Below, in pieces: positions 36,414 through 44,752 of a DNA stretch of 64,000 bases. Within the stretch, counting starts at the first letter, position 1. The number at the start of each line of letters is the position of its first letter. Position numbers and translations under genes: made by a program. Below the pieces are notes generated by a model, which did not search any database, had not been told where the DNA came from, and saw nothing but the letters and a program-made list of their open reading frames with translations. Where the stretch lies: NCBI RefSeq assembly GCF_014212315.1, contig NZ_JACKXE010000001.1, positions 3,348,001-3,412,000 of the forward strand, given 5' to 3'. This DNA is from Nocardioides luti (GTDB taxonomy: Bacteria > Actinomycetota > Actinomycetes > Propionibacteriales > Nocardioidaceae).

Positions 36414-36448
36414 GCGACCGGTTATCGGTCGCGCCGACGTGGCGTCGG
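36414..36448. terminator. tandem hairpins between the lipoprotein and ABC genes
   Basis: GCGACCG-gttat-CGGTCGC (36414-36432) and CCGACG-tgg-CGTCGG (36434-36448) are two perfect short stem-loops right after the lipoprotein stop on the minus strand. They probably terminate or attenuate transcription before the ABC pair. Confidence 0.55.
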
Positions 36449-36450
36449 AC

Positions 36451-37389
36451 TCAGTCCAGGCCGCACGACGAGCGGGCGAACCCGATCGCGTTGCTGGCCC
36501 CGGCGGGGCTCATCCGGATGACCAGCTGGCCGGGCTTCCCGTCGAGGTGCAGGGAGACGAGGAACGCCGTCGCGCCGGCGGCCTCCATGAAGACGTGGTC
36601 GTCGCACCGGGCCGGCTGGACGGGCAGCTCGATCCGGGCCGCGTCGCCGTCGCTGGCGACCGTCGTGCCGGGCGCCCAGCGGGTCTGCCCGGCGGCGCTG
36701 AAGAGGGGGGTGCCGCCGACGGTGTCCACGGTCAGCCGGTGGCCCGGCACCCCGCTGGGTCGGGCCACCAGCGTCAGGGTGCCGGTGCTGCCCCGGCCCG
36801 GGCCGTCGCTGGGCACCGCGTCGTCGAAGGTCAGGGTCGCGACCCGGTCGACGGCGAGCTCGAGGCAGCGGCTGTCGACGTACCGCTGCACGATGTCGTT
36901 GTCGTCGCTGACCGGCAGGGACACCGTGCGGCCCGCGTAGGTCACGAGCACCCGGGGGCGTACGGCGTCGCCGGCCGCCCCGCACGCGGGACGGGCCGGC
37001 AGGTGGAGCGGGAAGCCGCGCTCGGAGCGCGAGGGGTCCAGCCGGAGGCGCTCGCCGGGCAGCGGCGTGCGGAAGCGGCCGTCGACGTAGCGGATCCGGG
37101 TCGGCGTGACGTCGCGCCTGGTGTCGTTCGCGATCCACACCTCCATCCGGCCCAGCGCGGCGTCCCGCGAGGACTGGCGCAGGTCCGCAAGGAGCTTCCC
37201 GCTCGGGGGCGGGTCCGGGGGCAGCTGGATCGGGGTGAGCGTCGGGACCGGCCCGGTCGGGGTGGCGGTCGCCGCGGAGGAGCCGGGGGACCCGGAGGCA
37301 TCGTGGGAGTCGGAGTCGCCCGGGCCGCAGCCGACCAGCGCCAGCGCTGCCACGAGCAGCCCGGCGACCGTCGGGGCGAGCCGGCGCAC
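36451..37389 (-). CDS. hypothetical lipoprotein
   Basis: 312 residues with a clear lipobox: MRRLAPTVAGLLVAALALVGC, lipidated Cys about residue 21. A disordered Ser/Thr/Pro-rich tether follows, then a beta-rich domain with three or four cysteines (RPACGAAGDAV, SRCLELAV, PARCDDHVF, SSCGLD). I do not recognise the domain. The start is GTG at 37387-37389, 1 nt after the DUF6328 stop, so the two are cotranscribed. Confidence 0.75.
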   Translation of the reverse strand: MRRLAPTVAGLLVAALALVGCGPGDSDSHDASGSPGSSAATATPTGPVPTLTPIQLPPDPPPSGKLLADLRQSSRDAALGRMEVWIANDTRRDVTPTRIRYVDGRFRTPLPGERLRLDPSRSERGFPLHLPARPACGAAGDAVRPRVLVTYAGRTVSLPVSDDNDIVQRYVDSRCLELAVDRVATLTFDDAVPSDGPGRGSTGTLTLVARPSGVPGHRLTVDTVGGTPLFSAAGQTRWAPGTTVASDGDAARIELPVQPARCDDHVFMEAAGATAFLVSLHLDGKPGQLVIRMSPAGASNAIGFARSSCGLD

Positions 37390-37390
37390 G

Positions 37391-37894
37391 TCAGTCGGCC
37401 GTCCGGGCCGCGAGCAGGTTGGGCACGACCACCAGCAGCGTGCCGAGGACGACGGCCATCGAGGCCGCCACGACCACGGCGTACGTGCGGTCGACGACCA
37501 CGTCGAAGATCAGCATCGTCATGCCGGTGATGAGCAGCGCGATGGTGCCGAGCACGACGTAGACGATCCGGTGCCCCGCCTTGACCACCTGCTCCTTGAT
37601 GTTGTGCCCGGAGAGCCGGCGGTGCACGGCCACGGCGGCCATCACCAGCGCGGTGACCAGCGCCGCGAGCAGGACGAGCACCAGGTAGAGGAACGTCTGG
37701 AAGCGGTCGAGGTCCGCGAACGAGCTCTGGAACGGCAGCGTCAGCAGGAAGCCCGCCGTGAGCTGGGCGCCGGTCTGCATGACGCGGAGCTCCTGGAGGA
37801 GGTCCTCCCACTTGCGGTCGAAGCGCTCCTCCTCGGTCTCGTCGCGTCCGTCGCGCGCGGCCTGCTGATCCTCGTCCTGCTCCTGCGCTCCCAT
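37391..37894 (-). CDS. DUF6328-family membrane protein
   Basis: 167 residues. An acidic N-terminal tail of about 30 residues precedes ELRVMQTGAQLTAGFLLTLPFQ, a hallmark of this actinobacterial family. Four hydrophobic segments are visible, the last near VVVAASMAVVLGTLLVVVPNLL. No enzymatic motif is present and the function is unknown. It heads a short leftward operon with the lipoprotein gene and perhaps the ABC exporter. Confidence 0.78.
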   Translation of the reverse strand: MGAQEQDEDQQAARDGRDETEEERFDRKWEDLLQELRVMQTGAQLTAGFLLTLPFQSSFADLDRFQTFLYLVLVLLAALVTALVMAAVAVHRRLSGHNIKEQVVKAGHRIVYVVLGTIALLITGMTMLIFDVVVDRTYAVVVAASMAVVLGTLLVVVPNLLAARTAD

Positions 37895-37934
37895 GGCGAC
37901 AGTCTGGACCGTGGCGCCGACGAGTGCGCGGGAA

Positions 37935-38477
37935 TCAGCCCGCGAGCCCCTCGACCACCTCGGCGCCGGGGAGCTGCGCGAGCAGGGCGCCCGCCACCAG
38001 CAGCTTGGAGCGGCGTACGCCGGAGCCGATGACCGCGACGTCCATGGCGGCGACCCGGGCGTCGACCAGGAGTCGCCACCCGGCGGGCAGCCCGACGGGG
38101 GTGATGCCGCCGTACTCCATCCCCGACCCGTCCACCGCGCGGTCCATCGGGAGGAACGACGCCTTGCGCACGTCGAGGGTCCGCTTGACCAGGTTGTTCA
38201 CGTCGGCGCGGGTGTCCGCGCGGACCAGGCAGGCGGCGACCCGCTCCTCGCCGTCGCGGCGGCCGCCGACCACCACGCAGTTGGCGCCGGTGCTCATCGG
38301 CAGGTCGTAGGCCTCGCTCATCGCCGCGGTGTCGGCGAGGTCGGGGTCGATCGCGACGACCGCGACCCGGTCGGCGTGCTCCCAGCCCCGCAGGGCGGCG
38401 GCCACGGAGGGCGCCAGGAGGTCCGGGTGGTCGAGCGCGGGCAGGGACGTCAGGGCGCCGAGGGACGGAAGGCTCAC
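37935..38477 (-). CDS. YbaK/aminoacyl-tRNA-deacylase domain protein
   Basis: 180 residues of the YbaK/ProX family, which hydrolyse mischarged aminoacyl-tRNAs or act as free-standing editing proteins. The core ANCVVVGGRRDGEERVAACLV, RADVNNLVKRTLDVRKASF and MEYGGITPVGLPAGW fits, including the conserved lysine and the GGI-P-G loop. The start is taken as GTG at 38477, where family similarity begins, with AGGA some 10 nt upstream. It diverges from the GDPD gene. Confidence 0.78.
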   Translation of the reverse strand: MSLPSLGALTSLPALDHPDLLAPSVAAALRGWEHADRVAVVAIDPDLADTAAMSEAYDLPMSTGANCVVVGGRRDGEERVAACLVRADTRADVNNLVKRTLDVRKASFLPMDRAVDGSGMEYGGITPVGLPAGWRLLVDARVAAMDVAVIGSGVRRSKLLVAGALLAQLPGAEVVEGLAG

Positions 38478-38568
38478 CGCCCCATCCTGACCCGGACGTG
38501 GGCGGATGGTCACCCGGGGTTCACGTCGCGGGCCCCGACCGGCCATGCCGGTCCCGTCTGCTGGGGCC

Positions 38569-39639
38569 ATGACCGCAGTGGCGCTCCCGGACCTCGAGCC
38601 CGCGACCCCCTCGCTGGTCGCGACCCCCGCGGTCGTCGCCCACCGTGGCGCCAGCGGGCTGCGGCCGGAGCACTCGATGCAGGCCTACCGCCTCGCGCTC
38701 GCCACCGGCGCCGACGACCTCGAGATCGACGTCGTGACGACCCGCGACCGCGTCCTGGTGTGCCGCCACGACGCCGAGCTCTCCCGGACCACCGACATCG
38801 CCCAGCGCCGCGACCTGGCCCACCTGCGCACGACCAAGCTCGTCGACGGCGAGGTGGTCACCGGCTGGTTCGTCGAGGACCTGCTCTGGGCGGAGGTCCG
38901 CACGCTCCGCACCCGCGAGCGGTGGGCGCGGACCCGCTGGGCGAGTGCGGCGTACGACGGCCGCGGCCGTGTCGTCACGCTCGACGAGGTCCTCGGCCTG
39001 GTGCGGGGCGAGTCGCGGCGCCGGGGCCGGCCCTGCGGCGTGCTGGTCGAGCTGAAGCACGCGGCGTACTACGAGGCGCTCGGCCTGCCGCTGCACGAGC
39101 CGCTGCTCGACGCCCTGCGCCGCCACGACCTCGACCACCCGGCCTCGCCGGTGACGGTGATGTCCTTCGAGGCGACCGTGCTCCGCCGCCTGGCGCGCAG
39201 CGCCCGGGTGCCGCTCGTGCAGCTGCTCGGCCCCGCCGTCGACCGGCCCGCCGACGTGGTCGCGTCGGGCGGGACGACCACCTTCGCTGAGCTGGCCACG
39301 CCCGTGGGGCTGGCCCGCGTGGAGGACTGGGCCGACGGGGTCGGCGCCCACACCGGGCTGGTGCTGGCCGACGGGGTGGCGCCGACCGACCTGGTCCGCG
39401 ACGCGCACCGCGAGTCGCTGACGGTCCACGTCTGGACGCTGCGCCAGGAGAACCGCTTCCTGCCCGAGCCGTACCGCTCCCGCGCCGGCGACGACGCGGC
39501 CGGCGACCTGCCCGGCCTGACCACCCGGCTCCTGGAGCTGGGGGTCGACGGGCTGATCACCGACCATCCTGCGGTCGTCCGCGCGGCGCGGGACGCCTGG
39601 GCTCAGTCCTGGGGGAGCAGCGCCCAGGCGACCAGGTAG
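38569..39639 (+). CDS. glycerophosphodiester phosphodiesterase family protein
   Basis: 356 residues with GDPD hallmarks: AHRGASGLRPEHSMQAY (catalytic His/Arg), EIDVVTTRD (metal-binding Glu/Asp), CRHDAELSRTTD and the late VHVWTLRQENRF. It hydrolyses glycerophosphodiesters to glycerol-3-phosphate and an alcohol. No signal peptide is evident, so it is probably cytoplasmic. GlpD at the other end of the window could use the product. The 3' end overlaps the convergent small PspC gene by 37 bp. Confidence 0.88.
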   Translation: MTAVALPDLEPATPSLVATPAVVAHRGASGLRPEHSMQAYRLALATGADDLEIDVVTTRDRVLVCRHDAELSRTTDIAQRRDLAHLRTTKLVDGEVVTGWFVEDLLWAEVRTLRTRERWARTRWASAAYDGRGRVVTLDEVLGLVRGESRRRGRPCGVLVELKHAAYYEALGLPLHEPLLDALRRHDLDHPASPVTVMSFEATVLRRLARSARVPLVQLLGPAVDRPADVVASGGTTTFAELATPVGLARVEDWADGVGAHTGLVLADGVAPTDLVRDAHRESLTVHVWTLRQENRFLPEPYRSRAGDDAAGDLPGLTTRLLELGVDGLITDHPAVVRAARDAWAQSWGSSAQATR

Positions 39640-39812
39640 GCCACGATGAAGGTGCCGAAGCCGAAGACCGCTCCGAGCACCGTCACCAGCCGGACCAGCG
39701 TCACGTCGACGTCCAGGTAGGTCGCCACGCCGGTGCACACGCCGGCGACCATCCGGTCGTCGCGCTCGCGCACCAGGCGCTTGGGGTGGGCGGGGGTCTG
39801 CGGGGTGCTCAT
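39603..39812 (-). CDS. small PspC-domain membrane protein (69 aa)
   Basis: 69 residues, essentially one PspC domain: RLVRERDDRMVAGVCTGVATYLDVDVTLVRL, then a single membrane span ending WALLPQD. PspC domains sense or signal membrane stress. It overlaps the preceding leftward gene by 4 bp, so three leftward genes (40174, 39809, 39603) form an operon. It probably works with the larger PspC protein and the divergent two-component system. Confidence 0.85.
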   Translation of the reverse strand: MSTPQTPAHPKRLVRERDDRMVAGVCTGVATYLDVDVTLVRLVTVLGAVFGFGTFIVAYLVAWALLPQD

Positions 39813-40117
39813 CGGTTCTCCTCGTGGGTGGGGTCGTGCTGCGGGATCGTGGTGGTGTCGTCGTACGACGTGGGGGTGGTGCCGACCCAGCCGGTCTGGC
39901 GGGTGCCCCAGCGGTCGCGGTTGGTCAGCGTCGTGGCCAGCAGGCCCGCGATGCCGGCGAGCACCCAGGGGACGGGCAGCAGCCAGCGGATGTCGGCGCC
40001 GTGGACGACGTCGCCCTGGACCAGGGCCCAGACGCCGACCAGGCCGACGAACGCCAGGCCCATCACCAGGTGGCCGATGTTGACCGGGTGGCGGCCGGAG
40101 CGGTCGGTGGTGTCCAT
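39809..40117 (-). CDS. hypothetical two-span membrane protein
   Basis: 102 residues. Two hydrophobic segments are seen, GHLVMGLAFVGLVGVWALV and WLLPVPWVLAGIAGLLATTL, with a polar C-terminal tail rich in Thr, Asp and His. The start at 40117 has AGAAGGAGA 7 nt upstream; an upstream GTG at 40177 would add 20 residues and overlap the previous gene, but has no good ribosome-binding site. It is the middle gene of the PspC operon. No recognised function. Confidence 0.7.
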   Translation of the reverse strand: MDTTDRSGRHPVNIGHLVMGLAFVGLVGVWALVQGDVVHGADIRWLLPVPWVLAGIAGLLATTLTNRDRWGTRQTGWVGTTPTSYDDTTTIPQHDPTHEENR

Positions 40118-40173
40118 GCTCGTCTCCTTCTCGGGCGTGCTCGGGGTGTACGGCGGGGTGCTCGGCGGGGTGC

Positions 40174-41385
40174 TCACTGGTGCACCTCGATCCCGCCGAG
40201 GTCGAGGGTGGCGACGACCGTGATCTCGGGGACGTCGTTGCCGCCGTCGTGAACGCGGTTGACCGTCGTGCCGATGCCGCCGCTGTCACCGTCGAAGAAC
40301 GAGATGCCTCCCGGTCCGTCGACCGTGGCCCGGATCCGCGTGTCGACGCCCGGCGGCATGATCACCTCGAGGTGGCCGACGTTGCCGCTCAGCTCGATGG
40401 TGCGGCCGTCGAGGGCGTCGAGGTCGCGGACCTGCCTCAGGTCGAGCACCAGCTCCCCGGCCTCGACGTGGTAGCCGTCGGCGACGGCCGCCGCGCTCGT
40501 CGGGGTGGCGAGGACGGTGTCGGTCTCCCACTCGCTCGCGGCCGTGGTGACGGCCAGGGCGAGGGTCGAGACGAGCCCGACCAGGATGAGTCCGCCGGCC
40601 CGGCCGAAGAACGCGCCGACGAGCAGCATCACGCCGGTGAGGGCGACGGCGAGGGCGGGGTACGCCGAGTCGGTGACCGGCAGCCCGGCCAGGTCGACGA
40701 TCCCGAGCACGCCCTCGGCCAGCGCGATCAGCGCCAGCGTGAACCAGAACAGGATCGGGCCGCGCTTGCGCGGGTTGCGGGGCCGGGGCGCGGCCACGGG
40801 GGTCGGCGGCACCCAGCCCGTGGCGGGGGCCTGGGCGTAGGGGGCGGTGGGCGGCGCGGTGGTCGGCACGGTGGTCGGCACGGCGTACGACGGGGTGGCG
40901 GCGTAGGCCTCCGGCGCGGGGGCGGTCGCGGGCCCGGACGGGGAGCGGCGGTCCTTGCGCGTCAGGAAGAGCAGCGCCACCAGGGCCACGATCGCGATCG
41001 GCCAGGGGAACCAGTCGCCGCCCCACGAGTCGCCCACCAGCGCCAGCGCGGCGATCGCGCCGACGATGACCAGCGCGACCGAGCGGCTGCGCTCGTCGAG
41101 CCCCAGCGGGGAGCCGGGGCGCCCCTCCTCGGGCACGAGCAGCCAGCAGGCGCCGTACAGGATCAGGCCGGCGCCGCCGAAGAACACCAGCACCACGAAG
41201 GCCACCCGCAGGATGACCGGGTCGATGTCGAGGTGGCGGGCCAGGCCGCCGGCCACGCCGGCGACCTTGCGGTCGTGGACCGAGCGGCGCAGGCGGCCGA
41301 GGTCGCGGACCTCCTCACGGGTGGCGCGGGGTCCGGCGTCGGCCGGGGCCGGCTCGTGCGGTGCTTCGGGCGGTGTCGTCGTCAT
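40174..41385 (-). CDS. PspC-domain protein with LiaF-like C-terminus
   Basis: 403 residues. A PspC domain lies at about 30-90 (RLRRSVHDRKVAGVAGGLARHLDID, then a membrane span). Further spans follow, a Pro/Ala/Thr-rich linker, two or three more spans, and a C-terminal beta domain with HVEAGELVLDLRQV and ELSGNVGHLEVIMPPGVDT. That domain resembles LiaF/DUF2154, the inhibitor of the LiaRS envelope-stress system. It diverges from a PspC-histidine kinase and LuxR-type regulator, the expected partners. The ATG at 41383-41385 is preferred because upstream residues are low-complexity. Confidence 0.85.
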   Translation of the reverse strand: MTTTPPEAPHEPAPADAGPRATREEVRDLGRLRRSVHDRKVAGVAGGLARHLDIDPVILRVAFVVLVFFGGAGLILYGACWLLVPEEGRPGSPLGLDERSRSVALVIVGAIAALALVGDSWGGDWFPWPIAIVALVALLFLTRKDRRSPSGPATAPAPEAYAATPSYAVPTTVPTTAPPTAPYAQAPATGWVPPTPVAAPRPRNPRKRGPILFWFTLALIALAEGVLGIVDLAGLPVTDSAYPALAVALTGVMLLVGAFFGRAGGLILVGLVSTLALAVTTAASEWETDTVLATPTSAAAVADGYHVEAGELVLDLRQVRDLDALDGRTIELSGNVGHLEVIMPPGVDTRIRATVDGPGGISFFDGDSGGIGTTVNRVHDGGNDVPEITVVATLDLGGIEVHQ

Positions 41386-41552
41386 GGCTCCAGCGTGGGT
41401 GCTGCGGCGGCGGCGCACCATCGGGGGAGACCCTGATCCTGGGCGCGCCGACCCCGGTCCCGGGCCGGGTCCGGCGTCAGGGTCGAGCCGGGGTCGCACC
41501 TCATGGTCGGAGGTCGGTCGCTGTGTGACGATTGAGGGGAGATGAGGCCCCG

Positions 41553-42830
41553 ATGACCACCGCAGCCCCGGCGCGCGACGTACGCCGCGCCACGCGTGAC
41601 GCGCAGGCCCCCGTCATCGGCGGCGTGGCCGCCGGCCTGGCGCGGCACCTCGCGCTGCCCGTGCTCTGGGTGCGGGCCGGCTTCGTGCTCGCCGCGGCGC
41701 TCGGGGGGCTCGGCATCGTGTTCTACGCCGGGCTGTGGCTGGTGCTGCCGTCCGACAGCTCCTTCGAGACCGGGGCGCCGGGCCTCGAGAGCGCGACCCG
41801 CCGCGGCATGCGCCCCGGCCGGATCCGCCGCCTGGGCGACGTGGGCCCGGCCATCGCGCTGGCGGCGCTCGCCTTCGGGGCGATCCTGCTGCTGGAGGCC
41901 GTGCTCGGGCAGTCCGCGGTGTTCTGGCCGATCTTCCTCGGCATCGTCGGTGTCGCGCTGCTGTGGCGCCAGGCCGACGAGGCCCAGCGCGAGCGCTGGC
42001 TCGACACGACCGGCCGCATCGACCCGGTGCGCGTCATCCTCGGGAACGGCGGGTGGGCGTCGTACGCCCGTCTCGCCGCCGGCATCGGCCTCGTCGTCGT
42101 CGCGCTGACCCTCTTCGCGTTCCGCGGCGGCTCGCTCGCGATGGCCCGCGACGTCAGCGTCGCCGCGCTGCTCGGCGTGGTCGGGATCGGGATCGTGGTG
42201 GGGCCGTGGATCTACCGGCTCGCCTCCGACCTGACCGACGAACGGGCCGAGCGGGTCCGCACCCAGGAGCGCGCCGACGTGGCCGCCCACCTGCACGACT
42301 CCGTGCTGCAGACGCTCGCCCTGATCCAGAAGAACGCCGCCGACGGCCCCACCGTCGCCCGGCTCGCCCGCGCGCAGGAGCGCGACCTCCGGTCGTGGCT
42401 GTACGCCGGGGAGTCGACCGACGGCTCGACGCTGGCCAGCGCCCTGCGGGGCGTCGCGGCCGCCGTCGAGGACGCGCACGGCGTCTCGGTCGACGTCGTC
42501 ACCGTCGGCGACTGCGACCTCGACGAGGCGCTGCGCCCGGCGGTCGCGGCCACCCGGGAGGCCGTCACCAACGCCGCGAAGCACGCGGGGACCGGGCGCA
42601 TCGACGTGTACGCCGAGGTGACGCCCGGCGCCGTCGACGTCTTCGTGCGCGACCGGGGCCGCGGCTTCGACCCGGCCGCCACCCCCGCGGACCGCCACGG
42701 CGTCCGCCACAGCATCATCGACCGGATGCAGCGACACGGCGGCCACGCCGAGGTGCGTTCCACCCCCGGCGAGGGGACCGAGGTGCGCCTGCACCTGCCC
42801 CGCGCCTCCCACCAGGAGGAGACCCCATGA
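41553..42830 (+). CDS. PspC-histidine kinase fusion (LiaS-like sensor)
   Basis: 425 residues. An N-terminal PspC domain (about 10-65, VIGGVAAGLARHLALPVLWVRAG) replaces the usual sensor. Several membrane spans follow to about residue 225. A HisKA_3 dimerisation motif AAHLHDSVLQTLALIQ (phosphorylated H248) and a HATPase_c domain with REAVTNAAKHAG (N-box) and VRDRGRGFDP complete it. It autophosphorylates in response to envelope stress and passes phosphate to the next gene product. The ATG at 41553 is chosen over a TTG at 41532. Its stop overlaps the regulator start (ATGA). Confidence 0.9.
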   Translation: MTTAAPARDVRRATRDAQAPVIGGVAAGLARHLALPVLWVRAGFVLAAALGGLGIVFYAGLWLVLPSDSSFETGAPGLESATRRGMRPGRIRRLGDVGPAIALAALAFGAILLLEAVLGQSAVFWPIFLGIVGVALLWRQADEAQRERWLDTTGRIDPVRVILGNGGWASYARLAAGIGLVVVALTLFAFRGGSLAMARDVSVAALLGVVGIGIVVGPWIYRLASDLTDERAERVRTQERADVAAHLHDSVLQTLALIQKNAADGPTVARLARAQERDLRSWLYAGESTDGSTLASALRGVAAAVEDAHGVSVDVVTVGDCDLDEALRPAVAATREAVTNAAKHAGTGRIDVYAEVTPGAVDVFVRDRGRGFDPAATPADRHGVRHSIIDRMQRHGGHAEVRSTPGEGTEVRLHLPRASHQEETP

Positions 42831-43540
42831 CGCAGACGCCCGGCCCCGGCCCCGGCCCTGGCCCTGGCCCTGGCCCTGGCCCGGTCAGCGTGGTCGTCGT
42901 CGACGACCACGCGATGTTCCGCCGCGGCGTCCGCGCCGAGCTCGCGGGCGCGGGGGCGGAGGCGATCGACGTGCGCGCCGAGGCGGCCGACGTCGACGAG
43001 GCCGTCGCCGCGATCGCGCAGCACCGCCCGGACGTCGTCCTGCTGGACGTCCACCTCCCCGGCGGTGGTGGCGTCGAGGTGATGCGGCGGCTGGCGCTCG
43101 CCCCGCCGTCGGACGGCCCGGCCCCGCGGTTCCTCGCGCTCAGCGTCAGCGACGCGGCCGAGGACGTGATCGGCACGATCCGGGGCGGTGCCCGCGGCTA
43201 CGTCACCAAGACCATCACCGGCCCCGAGCTGGTCAGCGCCATCCAGCGCGTGGCCGACGGCGACGCGGTGTTCTCCCCGCGGCTGGCGGGCTTCGTGCTG
43301 GACGCCTTCGCGGGCTCGATCGACGTCGCTGCGGTCGACGAGGACCTCGACCGGCTCACCGAGCGCGAGCGGGAGGTGATGCGGCTGATCGCCCGCGGCT
43401 ACGCCTACAAGGAGGTCGCCAAGGAGCTGTTCATCTCCATCAAGACCGTCGAGACCCACATGTCCAGCGTGCTGCGCAAGCTGCAGCTGTCCTCGCGCCA
43501 CGAGCTGACCCGCTGGGCCTCGGACCGCCGGCTGCTCTGA
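42827..43540 (+). CDS. LuxR/NarL-family response regulator
   Basis: 237 residues. Receiver domain with VVVVDDHAMFRRG, phosphorylated D74 in VVLLDVHLPG and a conserved Lys in GYVTKTI. The C-terminal LuxR helix-turn-helix reads LTEREREVMRLIARGYAYKEVAKEL and SIKTVETHMSSVLRKL. The N-terminus carries an unusual run of Pro-Gly repeats (residues 5-19) encoded by a hexanucleotide repeat. It is coupled to the kinase by a 4-bp overlap. It probably activates the divergent pspC operon. Confidence 0.93.
   Translation: MTQTPGPGPGPGPGPGPGPVSVVVVDDHAMFRRGVRAELAGAGAEAIDVRAEAADVDEAVAAIAQHRPDVVLLDVHLPGGGGVEVMRRLALAPPSDGPAPRFLALSVSDAAEDVIGTIRGGARGYVTKTITGPELVSAIQRVADGDAVFSPRLAGFVLDAFAGSIDVAAVDEDLDRLTEREREVMRLIARGYAYKEVAKELFISIKTVETHMSSVLRKLQLSSRHELTRWASDRRLL
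42840..42882. repeat. hexanucleotide repeat in the response-regulator gene
   Basis: About seven tandem copies of CCCGGC/CCTGGC (three of the first type, then four of the second) encode Pro-Gly repeats at the start of the regulator. Gain or loss of a unit keeps the frame, so only linker length would vary. Confidence 0.85.
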
Positions 43541-43568
43541 GTCCTGGTGGAGGAGGCCGGGCCGTGCG

Positions 43569-44672
43569 TCAGGACCGGGCGTTGGTGAGGCTGGCGGTCC
43601 AGCGCTCGTCGATCTTGCCGACCCGCCAGATCGTCACCGACAGCGCCCACGTCACGACGAAGAGCAGCACGATGCCGTAGCCCACGTGGTTGAGGTCGAC
43701 GTTCGCGATCGCGGCCAGCGGCCCCGAGCGGATGCCGGTCTTGTCGGCGAGCAGCCCGATGATCTCGATGCCGCCGATGATCAGCGCGACCGCGACGGAC
43801 AGCGCGGTGACGGTCATGTTGTAGTAGATCTTGCGCACCGGGCGCGAGAAGGCCCAGCCGTAGGCCACCGTCATGAAGGCGCCGTCGAGGGTGTCCAGCA
43901 GGGACATGCCGGCCGCGAAGAGCACCGGCAGCGTCAGCACCGCCCACCAGGGCAGGTTGGCCGCGACCGCGCCGCCCGCGATGACGAGCAGGCCGATCTC
44001 GGAGACGGTGTCGAAGCCGAGGCCGAAGAGGAAGCCCGTGGGGTACATGTGCCACGGCTTCGTCACGGCCCGGGTCACGCGGCCGAGGATGCGGTTGAGG
44101 AAGCCGCGCTTGTCGAGCTGGCGCTCGAGCTCGGCCTCGTCGTACCGCCCCTTCCGCATCTCGCGGAAGACGTGCACGATCCCGATCAGCGCGGCCAGGT
44201 TGATCAGGCCGATGGTCAGCAGGAAGAGCCCGCTGATGGAGGTGCCCCAGACGCCGGTGATCTGCTGCAGCGCCGAGCTGTCGTCGCCGACGCCCTTCGC
44301 GAGCGCGCGCACCCCGAGCGCGATGCCCAGCACCATCACGAAGACCACCGAGGAGTGGCCGAGGCTGAACCAGAAGCCCACGCTCATCGGCCGCTTGCCC
44401 TCGGCCAGCAGCTTGCGGGTGACGTTGTCGATGGCGGCGATGTGGTCGGCGTCGAAGGCGTGCCGCATGCCGAGGGTGTACGCCGTGAGGCCGAGCCCCA
44501 GGCCGAGCACCTTGCCGCCGACCTCGTAGCCGTGCGGTGCGACGACGCCGAGCAGGAGGCCCCAGCCGAGCACGTGCAGGAAGAGCACGAACCCCATCGT
44601 GCGGGCCAGGCTGAGCTTCTCGTCGCGGGCCATGGGTCGCCGGGCGGGGCGATCGATGGTCGTCGGCGTCAT
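43569..44672 (-). CDS. nickel/cobalt permease (NiCoT, HoxN/NixA family)
   Basis: 367 residues with about eight membrane spans. The metal-selectivity motif RHAFDADHIAAIDN is present at the second span (H71, D74, H77). Further signatures are FSLGHSSVVF, LFGLGFDTVSEIG and MSLLDTLDG. It imports Ni(II) and/or Co(II) with high affinity. A B12-binding protein is encoded 5.6 kb away, but no urease or hydrogenase is in view. The start (ATG 44670-44672) lies about where transcription should begin, so the mRNA is probably leaderless. Confidence 0.92.
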   Translation of the reverse strand: MTPTTIDRPARRPMARDEKLSLARTMGFVLFLHVLGWGLLLGVVAPHGYEVGGKVLGLGLGLTAYTLGMRHAFDADHIAAIDNVTRKLLAEGKRPMSVGFWFSLGHSSVVFVMVLGIALGVRALAKGVGDDSSALQQITGVWGTSISGLFLLTIGLINLAALIGIVHVFREMRKGRYDEAELERQLDKRGFLNRILGRVTRAVTKPWHMYPTGFLFGLGFDTVSEIGLLVIAGGAVAANLPWWAVLTLPVLFAAGMSLLDTLDGAFMTVAYGWAFSRPVRKIYYNMTVTALSVAVALIIGGIEIIGLLADKTGIRSGPLAAIANVDLNHVGYGIVLLFVVTWALSVTIWRVGKIDERWTASLTNARS

Positions 44673-44679
44673 GTTGCGC

Positions 44680-44707
44680 ACTCTACCCACTTGCACATGG
44701 TGTGCAA
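44680..44707 (-). promoter_or_regulatory. NiCoT promoter with overlapping palindrome TTGCACA-N3-TGTGCAA
   Basis: A perfect 7-bp inverted repeat occupies 44691-44707. On the minus strand TTGCAC within it is a good -35; 16 bp later comes TAGAGT (44680-44685) as -10. The expected transcription start is at or next to the ATG. A repressor bound to the palindrome would block the -35, which suits a nickel or cobalt-responsive repressor (ArsR or FUR/Nur type). No regulator gene is adjacent. Confidence 0.6.
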
Positions 44708-44752
44708 TAAGGGTCTCGCTCCGGAACGGCCCGGACGCTCTACGATCAGCGC

